A stretch of 64,000 nucleotides of DNA, taken from assembly GCA_045837725.1 (NCBI GenBank), contig JBEWZL010000306.1, positions 124,001 through 188,000 of the forward strand. Reading direction: 5' to 3'. Positions 1 through 10,432 of this stretch are shown piece by piece; within the stretch, counting starts at the first letter, position 1; every line of letters begins with the position of its first letter. The DNA comes from Vermamoeba vermiformis (taxonomy: Eukaryota; Tubulinea; Echinamoebida). The notes under the pieces were generated by a model that saw nothing but the letters and a program-made list of their open reading frames with translations, had not been told where the DNA came from and did no database searches. The position numbers and the translations under genes were made by a program.

Positions 1-138
1 TTACATGGCCGTCAACTTCTTCTTTTTTTCTTTTTTTACGTCAATTCCTTCTTCTTCTATTATTCCTATGTGACATTGAACTATATTACATTATTTAAAA
101 ATTTGCTTTGATTTTTTTTTTGGGTCGATCCAGATCCG

Positions 139-2365
139 CTAACTATCGCTATCACTGCTATCGCTGCTGTCACTACTATCACTACTATCACTACTATCAT
201 CATCATTCATCATTGCAGCAGTATTGATCGCCTGTGTAGTCGTATTCGTCGGTTGTGAACTGAAATCCAGTGGATCGAGCACATCCATCGGATCCGCTGG
301 TTGTGGCTGTGCCCCAACATCTTCCATATGCTGATCATTGCTATTATTGTTATGGGTTGGCTCAGGCGGTGGGATATAATCAAAGCTCATGATATCTCCC
401 GCTGTCAGTTCACTCTCCTTGGTGCCACTGCCGTGCTCGTTGTTGCCGTTAAAATTGTTGTCCACGTGCGCCGTGTCATTGTCGCTCGATCCGTTCGAAT
501 GGCTGTTCTCGAGTTCATCTCCCAAAAGTTTCGCAAAGTCTTCAAGTTCCGCGTCTTCGTTCGTCTTTTTCTTTCCCCGACCGTACGCACTGAGAGTTTT
601 TCCGCCTCGTTTCGGATGTGCCGCCGGTTGTTTCGTCTTGGCGCCGCGTCCTTTGGCGGGTTTGGGCGCAGGAGCTGTTTCTTTCTTTTTGCTCGCCGTG
701 CTGGCCTCGGGCGGTGAGACACTTGAGTGCGAGTTGACCGTGCCTGGTGGTGTCTGCACGGACTGTGGTGTCGTTGGTTCTGCCCCGCCCGGCGGTGTGA
801 TTGGTGGTTCTATAAATAGATCACATTAATCGCCCGTCACTGTCATAAAAAAACCTCTCAAACATCACGTGTCAAAAATTTTTCACACAAGATCCAAACA
901 CCATGACATCTCGATTGATAAGTATAACTGGCTTATATATATTCGTTACTATAATATAAAAATAACTTACTTCCATCTGCGCCATGTGCCCCTGGAACTC
1001 TGAGCTTGATCCGAACCTGTGAAAAAAATACGTGTCAATTACAATGTGAAAGTTAATCGAATGGTTAGGGCGCGATGATTTCCATAAAAGGCAATAGAAT
1101 CAACTCTCGGACGTACTCCACCAGCCTTTTTCGTGCTCGAGTCAGGCGTGACAGGTTGACCCCCTGCATTCGGCGACGACCCCGCGCTGTTAGTATACGG
1201 ATTATTGGGCTGCACGAGTGTGCCCTGTACTGTCCCCGTCGATGCCGCGACAGCACTGTGCTGCACGGACTTGAGTGCCGAGGCTGTGCTGCATTTAATT
1301 TGTTCCAACCGCATCGTGCCCGTCGTACTGTCAAACACGAGAATGCATTCGTTTTTGGCTGAATCATCGTACGTGCCATCAAAATGCTTAGGCTCGCCCT
1401 GGTTACGACGTTAGACAATGTTTCCTAAAAAGGAAATTGTGTTCATGAAAGAAAAAGTTTTGCAAAGTTAGGGTTGGAAAGATCTAGTAAATTCAAACTT
1501 GCCGAAACTAATAGAGATATAGTTATATATCTATAATATAGTATAATAGAAGTGCAATAGTATTATTTGCAAATTATTGTATTGTTCATAAGAGCAGTTA
1601 AGATTCAAGATTACTTAATGTATGGACACGAATTAAAATATTCCCATTCTTTCGTTATTTAATTAATTATTAAATAATAATATGATATATATGATTATTA
1701 AGGCTCAATATTTAATAGAAAAATTATTCCGATTTGATTTTTGAACGGGATCATGATTTTAGCGAATTACCGAAGCTTCCAACGATAAAAAAATTAAGTA
1801 GAGTATAAAGTATATGGAGTATATATATATTTTTCAGTATTAATTGGATTAAGCTTTGCAGTCATCGAAAATTAATAATTTGTGGCAAGATCGAGTGATT
1901 ACGATTTTAGCGGGAAGAATTTTGTCTTGTATTATTGATTATTACTATAATTATATTATTACCTGACTAGTTTGATACTGCAAATTAATATGCCGATCAC
2001 TGTTACGCCGTAGTACTGCTGGTTTTGAAAAATCAACGGATTCAGGAATAAAGCCAACTAAAAAAATCGTTAGTTCGCGTTAATAATAGGCGTAATATTA
2101 TACTTAATATTAATAGAAATATTAGAAAATATTGCTGCGGCAAAAATGAATTTGCGCCTAAAAATTAATTTCAGATTTGATAAAAAAATCAAAAAATTTC
2201 TGCCCGACTAAATAAATAACTATTCTTATTAATAAATCTGCACTACTCACATTGTAGTGAATAATATCCTGATTCTTGCGGGTTCAAAAAACTTTCGCCA
2301 AGCTCGATCTTGTATTCGACTCCATCTTGAATGAGAGCAGTTCCATTGCTTTCATTGCTGCTCAT
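139..2365 (-). CDS. EAF: ELL-associated factor (EAF) family transcription elongation protein, 5 exons, 402 aa
   Basis: EAF proteins bind ELL and stimulate RNA polymerase II elongation in the nucleus. Exons on the minus strand are 2251-2365, 1963-2057, 1117-1398, 971-1016 and 139-809; all junctions are in phase and total 1209 nt. The N-terminal ~100 residues fit the family: YKIELGESF, then the ECILVFDSTTGTMRLEQI block that matches the EAF 'VLIxDxxTGxxxLExL' strand. The rest is low complexity: a Lys/Pro/Arg basic stretch (KKKETAPAPKPAKGRG), an acidic segment, and a C-terminal Ser/Asp tail typical of EAF transactivation tails. The tail is built from an imperfect ACT-ATC microsatellite. The upstream gap to PAK1IP1 (2366-2784) is a divergent promoter. 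The family call rests on the N-terminal domain; the tail alone would not be diagnostic. Confidence 0.75.
145..230. repeat. TATCACTAC-type microsatellite encoding Ser/Asp tail of EAF
   Basis: Tandem imperfect trinucleotide copies (ctatca/ctatcg/ctgctatc) on the plus strand read as repeating Ser-Ser-Asp codons of EAF on the minus strand. Repeat length is likely to vary between strains. Confidence 0.8.
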
Positions 2366-2784
2366 GGTATAAATAGGGATATATAAATAATACTAATATT
2401 ACATGTACAACTAATATACGATTAATTTTGGCTGTGTTTCTCTGATCGACAAGCAACAACAAAAAAAAAATTATTCAGCGCGAGTCTTAACCTCACTTCA
2501 ACTCGGAAAACATTCTTAACGAACGTACATACGACTATAGCAATGTCTCTAAGCCGATTGCAAGCCGATCTGAACGGATATACTGCCAGAAATACGACCG
2601 GTCGCGTAATGCTGAGCTAAATTAGATTTCCCTTGCCTATTCTCTTGCCAATAAATTAGTGCCACAGTACTTCCATTGCAGTACGGACGAAGGTTTGAAG
2701 TGGTTGGATGGCCTGTTGCCGTTCATGAAAAGAAAGCGTTGGACTTTTTCTTTATTTTCAACTGATCGACGTACAAATAGCACA
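2366..2784. promoter_or_regulatory. Divergent intergenic region EAF / PAK1IP1
   Basis: About 420 bp between two divergent start codons. It holds a 25-codon upstream reading frame beginning at 2543 (MSLSRLQADLNG...) that ends in TGA before the PAK1IP1 start; it could be a leader ORF. A frame opens upstream of the chosen PAK1IP1 ATG, but its sequence does not look like WD40 protein. No clear TATA or other motif was recognised. Confidence 0.4.
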
Positions 2785-5236
2785 ATGGAGGCCTCTTTTA
2801 TTATTAATGTTGGCAGTTACGAGAAAGCTCTCTACGGATATGACGCAATGTTCAATCCGAACTACGCGAACCAGCAAAAACTCAAATCCAAAGGACAAAT
2901 GAAAGATGAGGTCGAAGAGTTCAAATTCTTATTGAGACCTATTTATGCTTATATGCCACATACTGGCTGCATTAAAGTCTTGGCTTCAAACGAAAAATAT
3001 CTGGCATCCGCTTCTACTGACGAGATGATCAAGTAAGAAAAATTAAATAATGAAATATTATGCGTTATCACGCCTATAACACGATTTCCAATCACATAAA
3101 TAATATTATCCATATTTATTATGAATTTTTAACGTTTATCGATACGATTTTTGGATACGATCGGGATCTGATCGCGTTTTATTCGTTAGAATTTACGACT
3201 TGACGAAAAGAGTCGAAGTTGGTTCACTGACACAGCACGAAGGTAAATATATGACCAATATTACCATTATTCGATCGATTTTATGTTCGAGAAATATTTT
3301 GGATCGGATTTGCTCGTTAACGAGGAACAAATTAATTGCTTAAAATATTCCTAAATAATACTCACATATTAATACTATATAGGTATGGTTACTGCTATGC
3401 AATTTTGGAAGAACAAATACTTGTTTACCGCGAGCATGGATGGAACTGTCTGTGTTTGGGTAACTAAGGACTGGGACATCGTGCAAATACTGAAACATAA
3501 GTAAGTGATATTAGCATATAAATTTATCCCATAATTTCTCGCGCGGCGAATAATTGGTGGGAGATCTGATCCACACCGCGCAAAAAATTCGAAAATTTGA
3601 CATGATGAAAAATGAATTCCTCGTTCCGAAGATGTAAAGGTGGATAATTCATTATCTGATTACAACAATATATATATATTTGCTCAAAAACGCAATGTAG
3701 CAAATTTATTTTTTTATCGATCGGATTCGCCGATCCAAAATACGGATCTAACTTCAAGTTTTTGCATTGCAATTTGTCTAATGTTATTACTTATGTATAG
3801 GGCACCTATTCTTGCGATGGCTGTTCATCCTTCAGGCAAATTGTGTCTTACTGCCGGAAACGATAAAAAAATGAAATTGTGGGACTTGCAAACAGGCAAC
3901 TGCGCGTCAACTATGCCTTTAGAACACGGTAAATAATATAATATACTATATATACATTGATATATCATGCTTAAGCTAATTTATCGCCATTCAGATCCCG
4001 ATCTTGTGATGTGGTCTCCTGCCGGCGAAACTTTTGCCGTTGTAATTAATCAACAGGTCTTAATATATTCCGCTAAGGTATGGATATTATTATAGACTTA
4101 GTATAATAATATATTCTAATGATTGAACGGTTAGACGGGCAAAGTCATTAACACCATTAAAGAACCGAAGAGAATTAACGCCATCGCTTATTTATCAGTG
4201 AGTATCGCCATAAATGTGCTATATGAGTACTAATCTATATTATTTAGGAAAAAGTTTTGGCTTCTGGTGGTGAAAACAGACAGATCAATGTTTGGCAGAT
4301 TTACGAAGGAACGAATCTGCACGTGTTGACTGGTTTCGAGAACCGTATTAAGAATTTATTTGCTATTGATAAGCCCGAAGAACAGAAACAAAAAGATGCC
4401 AAGTATCCCTATTTGATTTCGACTAGCAGCGATTGCTCGGTCAAGATCTGGGATCTCGACGAATCAACTAAAGAATCAGTCGCTGAGACTTATATTGATG
4501 ATAGTCGTATTACCTGTTTGACCTCCTCATTTGTTGTTGGTAAGTTATGGCTCTGTACTTTACTGAACAAAAACTAGATTCGGACCGATTTTTTTAGATC
4601 GCTTAAAATCTTTTCAATAGACGTTCCGTGGCCTAATATATTATTACTTTCATAGATATGCAAGTTAAAGAGAAGAAAGAAGGCGAAGAAGACTCGTCAG
4701 ATCTAAGCGAAGAAGTAAGCGAAGAAAACAAAGCTAAAAAGAACTCTAAGAAGCGAAAACGCGATCAATACGTCACCGTTGAGCAAGAAGAAGGTGATGA
4801 AGAGCAAGATGATGCCGAAGATGATGAAGATAGTGCTGATCTCGACGACGAGGATGTGGATTCGGAGATGGAGGGTCAAGTTTTTGACGCTAAAGACGTT
4901 CCTGAGCTATTAGAAGATGAACTTAGCGATGGTGATGGCAATGGAGATAATGGAGAGGATAATAACGACGATGAGGACGATGAGGAAGAAGAGATCGAGC
5001 AACCAAAAAAGATCCAGAAAAAAGTCAAGGACTTTGACGTAAAGAAGCAAAATAAGGCTAATAACAAACAAAATAAGCAGAATAACAAGGCTAAGAAGCA
5101 AAACGCCCCCGCAAACAATAATAACCAGAAAAAGAAGGTCGTTCAAAACGCAGATCAAGCGAAACAAAATAACAACAAAAAGCAAGCTCCGACCAATCAA
5201 GGCAAGCCACTCAAAGGAATTTTGAAGAAAAAATAA
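2785..5236 (+). CDS. PAK1IP1: PAK1IP1 / MAK11-like WD40 ribosome-biogenesis protein, 8 exons, 521 aa
   Basis: MAK11/PAK1IP1 is a nucleolar WD40 protein needed for 60S subunit assembly, associated with Rlp24. Exons 2785-3032, 3190-3242, 3383-3500, 3801-3928, 3995-4077, 4135-4197, 4248-4539 and 4656-5236 join in phase (1566 nt). Family hallmarks in order: GSYEKALYGYD at the start, the repeat with IYDLTKRVE, 'HEGMVTAMQFW', 'MAVHPSGKLCLTAGNDKKMK' (the diagnostic HPSGKLxLxxGxDKxxxxW), the 'DLVMWSPAGETFAVV' strand, and SDCSVKIWDL. About residues 330-521 form an extended acidic then Lys/Asn/Gln-rich tail (ending GILKKK), longer than in animals and probably disordered, with nuclear-localisation character. 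The ATG at 2785 is chosen because homology begins there. Confidence 0.9.
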
Positions 5237-5459
5237 ATCATTTGCCATCTTTAGTAATCTCGCGCAAAGACCAGACGTTGACCGAAAAGTTGTTGAAACA
5301 AAAAACCGAATTGAATTTAATTTGATCCTGTTGCCTTGCCAAAACAACAACAGCACATCAACCATTCGCTCATAAAATAAGCTTTTTTTGGTACGACGCC
5401 AGGTTTAATCCTTCAAGTGGAAACTCACATCCGTTCCAGATTCAGATCAAACTTCGAAG

Positions 5460-7030
5460 ATGAGCTGCTCACCAAGCAACACTAGCATTGGGAAAAAACG
5501 ATTAATTAACATGCCAAACAATAAATACGAAAGGCCTAAGAAACGTGCTAAACCTGCAAACGAGATCGGAACAAGGTTTGTATAAACTTAGCTCAAGCTT
5601 GATTTGCTCTTCATAACAACGTATTAGTTCTAATTGTTACTTTAAATAAATTGCTAATTTTTTCTTTATGATCAGACTCCTGACACTGGATTCAATTGCT
5701 GCATCATGGGAGTTAAACATAGCCTACACACCTGCAAAGCAAATTTGTGGTTTTCCAGAGCAAGTCCCACGACTTCAGAAAGTAGTTGAAGTTGCTACAA
5801 TGCTTGTAGTAAAAGAACTTGTTGTAACTTGTGGGAAAAAGCACTATTTTGTCACTCCACTGGGAACAACGTTACAACATGATGTGAGGGACAAAGCAAC
5901 CCTTACCTTAGAAGGACAGCATGGGGAGTATGACTGCTTTCTGTTGAACCTTCAAAACTTGTCCAGCACTAAATTTAATCTGGTCTTCAATCATTATGGT
6001 AGATTTAAAACTCTGCAAATCATTTGCAGATCCAAGAAGGAGAGGTCTTATGAGGATGTAGACAAGCCTCCAAAGTATGATTATAGTATCAATAGATTGA
6101 TCTCCTCTAATTCTATTGTCTTGCAGCTCCTCACTAGTGGTGAAGGAGCAGCGTGGCCACAACTTGCTATTGTTGAGTCCTCCAAGCTTGTTTAGTTGGT
6201 TTGAAAATTATCTACAACAAAACTATCCAGATGGTCAGTTTGCAGTAGGAACTCACCAATTCATTAAAAGAGGTGCAAGAGTTAGATACAATGTGTACTT
6301 AGACTCAATTGAAAATATTGAGCCTACACATCTTGCAACAGCAATACCAGCAGCCACTGAAATTTTGTTTTATCTGGAAAGTGAGGAGCAAGTTGAAGGC
6401 ATTCTCAATATTGGATCAATCAAAGGAGATGGCAAATGGGAATTAAATTTTAACAGGAAAAAGTTTGATGTTAGTGCCAAAGTCGTTAATGAAATGAAGG
6501 CAACAAGCTTCAATCAAGCTGTTCAGGTCAAGCTCAGACAAATTCATATGATTCTTCAAATGCATGGAAAACTAGAAATGTCCATGGGATGCTTCATGGT
6601 GAAGAGAGGTTACCAAAATCGACAAAAGTTAGAAATTGGTTTTGCTGTGTGGAGTGGTGTGCTAATGCAAATAACAAAAACTATGGGCTGTTATTGTGCT
6701 ATATTTGAAGCACAACCAGGCTTGCCACTAATTGATGTAGCAATTAGAACAACTGTAGTACTTCGAGGCACCACTGTCACTGCAATGTCTGTTGGAAACT
6801 CAAGCATTTCTGTGTTTTTTATGGCTCCAATCTCATTTCAATGGCTGTACAATAACTCCTTCACCCACTTTGAAAAAAAATTTGCTGCACTTGGCTTGAA
6901 GCTTAAGTCTCTTGGCCCCACAACAAGAAAGCATCTGGTGCAATTGATGAATATGGAGGTCAACAAGCCTTTTAGAGACAACCTGTTTGACTTGTGCTGT
7001 AGGCTACATACCATTGATTGGAAATTATAA
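5460..7030 (+). CDS. Unrecognised protein, atypical base style, reading frame shifts +1 near 6116-6195
   Basis: I do not recognise this gene. A short first exon (5460-5575; basic, KYERPKKRAKP, NLS-like) splices in phase to 5676 onward, which reads to a TAG at 6193-6195. A second long frame, one base later, covers about 6116-7030 and ends DLCCRLHTIDWKL. Both frames look coding, so the product needs a +1 shift, an atypical intron (a 43-nt GT-AG segment from about 6154 to 6196 would restore phase, but its GTGGCC donor is weak), or the gene is broken. Arg is mostly AGA/AGG rather than the CGA/CGT of neighbours, CpG is scarce, and only four GATC sites occur in 1.4 kb against roughly eleven per kb in the ECD gene. 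This suggests foreign or recently arrived DNA, but no domain was identified. Confidence 0.5.
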
Positions 7031-7211
7031 AAGAAATACTTAGCAACTCATTGTCACATGCCTATTCTTTCTTGGCTAAAACCAAAGCCATCCATCTTTG
7101 TCTTCAAGTCCAAATGTCAAGAAATAGTACTTTAATTTTTTAACCAAGAGTTATGGTGAGAAACCAGACAGGCTTCTATTAAGTGCTGGAGTAACTTCTT
7201 GGGACGTCTCG

Positions 7212-9565
7212 TCATCGCAGCTCGGAGACGAAAGAAGTTTGCTGACGTGAGAGGATCTGCTTGTGGTGAGGGAAGGCTGAGCAAATTAATGCTAAGCTTT
7301 GTACATTAGAGCTTGCCATGTCATGTCTGGTCTCCGTGATAGTGTTGCTATTATGAGCTGATGCTAGGTGTAAGTAATGAGGTATAGGTGTCTGTATAAA
7401 CTTACCATGCTCGAGAGTGGCATCGCGAGTCTTGCCAACACGTTGTTTCTTTGTAAAACGATCATGTGGAACGTCAATCGATTCAGAACTTCGCTTCAAA
7501 GGGATTTGCACGCTGTCATCTTTTCGCACGTCACGGCGCATCCTTTCGTGAACGGCGTTAGTGCTATTGGAGAAATAGGTATAGTAAACATACTTATACT
7601 CGACATAAGGATAAGTTGAGGCTTGGATCCGTTGTTCAAGAGCAGTCAGCTCATCGAAGTAAATATCGTTCTCGGGATTACGTAAGAACTCTTCGACATC
7701 GCGAACATCAATCTGTCGCACTGACTTGAAGGCTGGTCCTAATGACGCAAAGTCACTGTCATCCAGCATGTCAATCAAGGGCCACAGCCACGCGTCACTT
7801 CTGACGATCACGGCGATGCAGCACCGACAGGTAGTCTCTACTTGAGATAAGCCAGGGTCTCTCTTGTGCAGCACTTCAGCGACATGCTCTTCGCACTCGG
7901 CTTCGCTCAACTCGTCTCCCGTGAAGATCCAGGCTGTGTACAGATCCTGTGCACATGGTCGCAGAGGGTAGCTTGTCAAGGTAAGGTGCAATGCTTCGGA
8001 TATTACGGCGACATCAACTACGTTAGGAACGAGCCACAGGGTTGATCCAGGTTTCCTAAGCGACCGATTAGAAAAAGAGGATCTTGAGGATTATAGTCAT
8101 TGATACGTACATTATGTTGCTAATTATATTACTATCTAACATATCGAAGGAGTCTAGGGTCTTAGCAACACAAGAAGAAAATTTGGTTGGCACACCAGAT
8201 GTCAATTCCAAGTCGCCAACTTTTTTCACGATGTGCGGCTTGGTAACTTCATTCTCCGAATTTCCAGTGGCCATTAAAAGCATGTAGTCTGCACCACTTG
8301 CAATGCTCTCGATGTACCGGTAGAGTTCGAGCGAGTTCTTGACAACAATGACACGCTCAGCGATATCAGGAGCAGTGGTCATAGTAAACATTGCCCTATT
8401 TCCATTGCTTTTTTGCATCTCGAACTTCTGTTTTTGTAATGAAGTACAAACGCAGTCAAAGTAGGAGGGTAGATCGGATGTGGATCCGTTTGGCACCAAA
8501 ACCAGCACCTTTCGTACTCGCAGCGTTGGACGCGCAGGTCTAAATAACTAGATTAGCACTTTTGTGCATCAGTATATTATCTAATTCGTACTTATCCGCA
8601 GGTGAGGAGCAGTGGATTCGTCGATCTGCGAGTTGTCGGAAGCTGTCTGGTTCCTGCTTTCATCAAGGTTAGCAAGCAAATTTTCTCGTCTTATATAACT
8701 TACGTCTTCCGAGGCGTCGTTGGGGAGCTCTCTTTCGGCAGAACCTTAATATTGAGGGTCCACTCTGAGAAAACTGGATCTTCCTTAGATTCGAGTTCAA
8801 AACCTGGCGAACTCGGAACTCTGCACACTAAGACCAGTTCTTTAATCTTGTACTTGGGCAACTCTAAGCATAGGATCGTGTGGCCTTTATGGACGCACAA
8901 AGTGAATGGGAGCATCCGGTTGGCCTCTAATTGCAAACTCAGATCCGCTTCCTGCCCTGGCATTGAGTTGACCTCCTTTAAGACCTCTTTGCTCGCTAGT
9001 ACCGCCTTTACGGTTTTGACACCGATCAGTTGCGGCACAGCAAGATAATATTTTCTCCGGTTCTGAAGCTCGCCGTTGAAAGGCTTTCCCTTTTCTATAA
9101 CTTTGTCCAGTCTCTTCTTATTGTCCGGGGATCGACTTCCCGAAAGATTGGCAGAGAGGACTTTAACAGTAAAGTTGTCGTGGGTGCTTGAACCGGAACT
9201 GCCCGTGCTCTGACCAGAACTAGGGCATGAATCAAGCTAAATCAAAGGATTAATCATTTTGACCAAGTTAAATAATCTAATTATGACGCATTTTAGTCAA
9301 TTAATACAACGAGGATTAGTTTTAATCCATGTCGATTCCGAATTAATTTCCCGCCGAAAGCTGGCTTTGTCATACTTTCAAATTTTGAATCATTTAGATC
9401 AAGATCTAGAGCCAAAAATAAATGCACGTTCAAATAAAAATACCAAATTAAGGTTTTTACATCGAGTACGTAGTCTATATTAGGCCTACGACTTGAACTT
9501 ACGCTTGATAAATCCGGATTGAACTCCAAAGAGACATTCTGACTGCTTTGGAGGTTGCTATCCAT
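7212..9565 (-). CDS. Orphan multi-exon gene (body)
   Basis: Product not recognised. Well-supported exons on the minus strand: 9503-9565 (contains MDSNLQSSQ), 8704-9236, 8592-8656, 8111-8516 and 7212-8055. The 9503/9236 and 8111/8055 junctions are clean (GTAAGT and GTACGT donors, phases match). The 8592-8656 joints fit only with acceptors after GAAAG and GCGAG. Visible features: a Ser-rich start, a globular part with FTVKVLSANLSG and YYLAVPQLIGVKTVKAVL, then two segments beginning KVLVLVPNGST and STLWLVPNVVD. These similar hydrophobic strands hint at two copies of one fold (a BRCT pair is a guess only). The C-terminal ~90 residues are polar. The ATG at 9565 may be the start, but coding-looking exons lie further upstream and may belong to the same gene. 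Confidence 0.5.
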
Positions 9566-9604
9566 CCTAATAGCTACACGACCGACTCCTAATTACTATC
9601 GTAC

Positions 9605-10215
9605 GTGCAGGTCAGGTAAGGAGGGGTCTGTGCTGGCTTGAAGAGTCAACTGATCCTCCTAAAACATCACAAGACGAAGATTTTGTTTCTGTGTCACAAA
9701 CATCAAAACCTAATTTAGAAAATTTAGTAAAATATCGGGCAAATCATAAACTGAGTATGGGCGTATTAATTAATGAAAGTTAGGTCGAGAAATTACTTAC
9801 GTCACTCTGTTCCACGCCCTGAGCCATTTGTTTTTCTTTAATCTCTATGTTGAAGGCTTTACAGATTGATTTAGTGTTTAGTGCTTGTTTTGGGATCGTT
9901 TTTGGTTGTCGTTTTGAGTTTGACCAGTGTTTGGGGAGCACATCTGATATTTCGTACTCGAGCTCCTCTTCGTCCTCATCCTAATTATTTTGTTATGCCC
10001 TTCAATAATCGTTATTACAATTTAATCTTAATGCTTTGAATGTCTCCTAAGCATGAAGTATAAATTGTCGATCCAAATGGTAAAATAAACTCTAAAAAAT
10101 TCAGAAAAATACAGAATATTATTCTCTAGCATTATTACTATTTTGGTGATACATACGCTCGATATTCTCACTTCTGGGTTTATTTTGTGCAATGCTAAGT
10201 TTGTTGTAATCGAAA
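9605..10215 (-). CDS. Upstream exons, probably N-terminal part of the 7.2-9.6 kb orphan gene
   Basis: Three segments look like exons on the minus strand: 10157 to about 10215 (ends NPEVRISS), 9801-9980 (starts DEDEEELEYEISD, ends QGVEQSD) and 9605-9658 (EDQLTLQAST...). Their mutual joints (GTATGT, GTAAGT donors; ATTAG, TTTTAG acceptors) keep one open frame. The phase into the next exon at 9565 does not match with the obvious donor GTACGA at 9604, so either an alternative site is used or the downstream gene starts at its own ATG. No start codon was found for the first exon. The acidic Asp/Glu run and the Lys/Gln-rich stretch suggest a nuclear protein. Confidence 0.35.
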
Positions 10216-10432
10216 TGGATCGTCTTGTCCTTTGTCGAGCAGGCTGGCGACCTTACAATGCCAAATATGTTTACTAGGGTAATCTACATGTGTTAGATTG
10301 CAGCCAAAAATGGCATAACTCGTTGTGTTTTACTAATGCCTGGAAAAATAAACCATGTTCGTGCCAAGAAATTCTAGACTTCGTTCGGCGTGGAAGCTTC
10401 ACAACCTATCGCGTCAACTGTAACACATACAA

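Noticed and set aside
301-829. Two plus-strand frames over EAF exon 5
   Set aside because: Antisense shadows of a low-complexity Lys/Pro/Ser coding exon; no splice or homology support.
4876-5365. Minus-strand Leu/Phe/Ser frames that look membrane-like
   Set aside because: Complement of the acidic Lys/Asp/Asn tail of PAK1IP1; hydrophobicity is a composition artefact.
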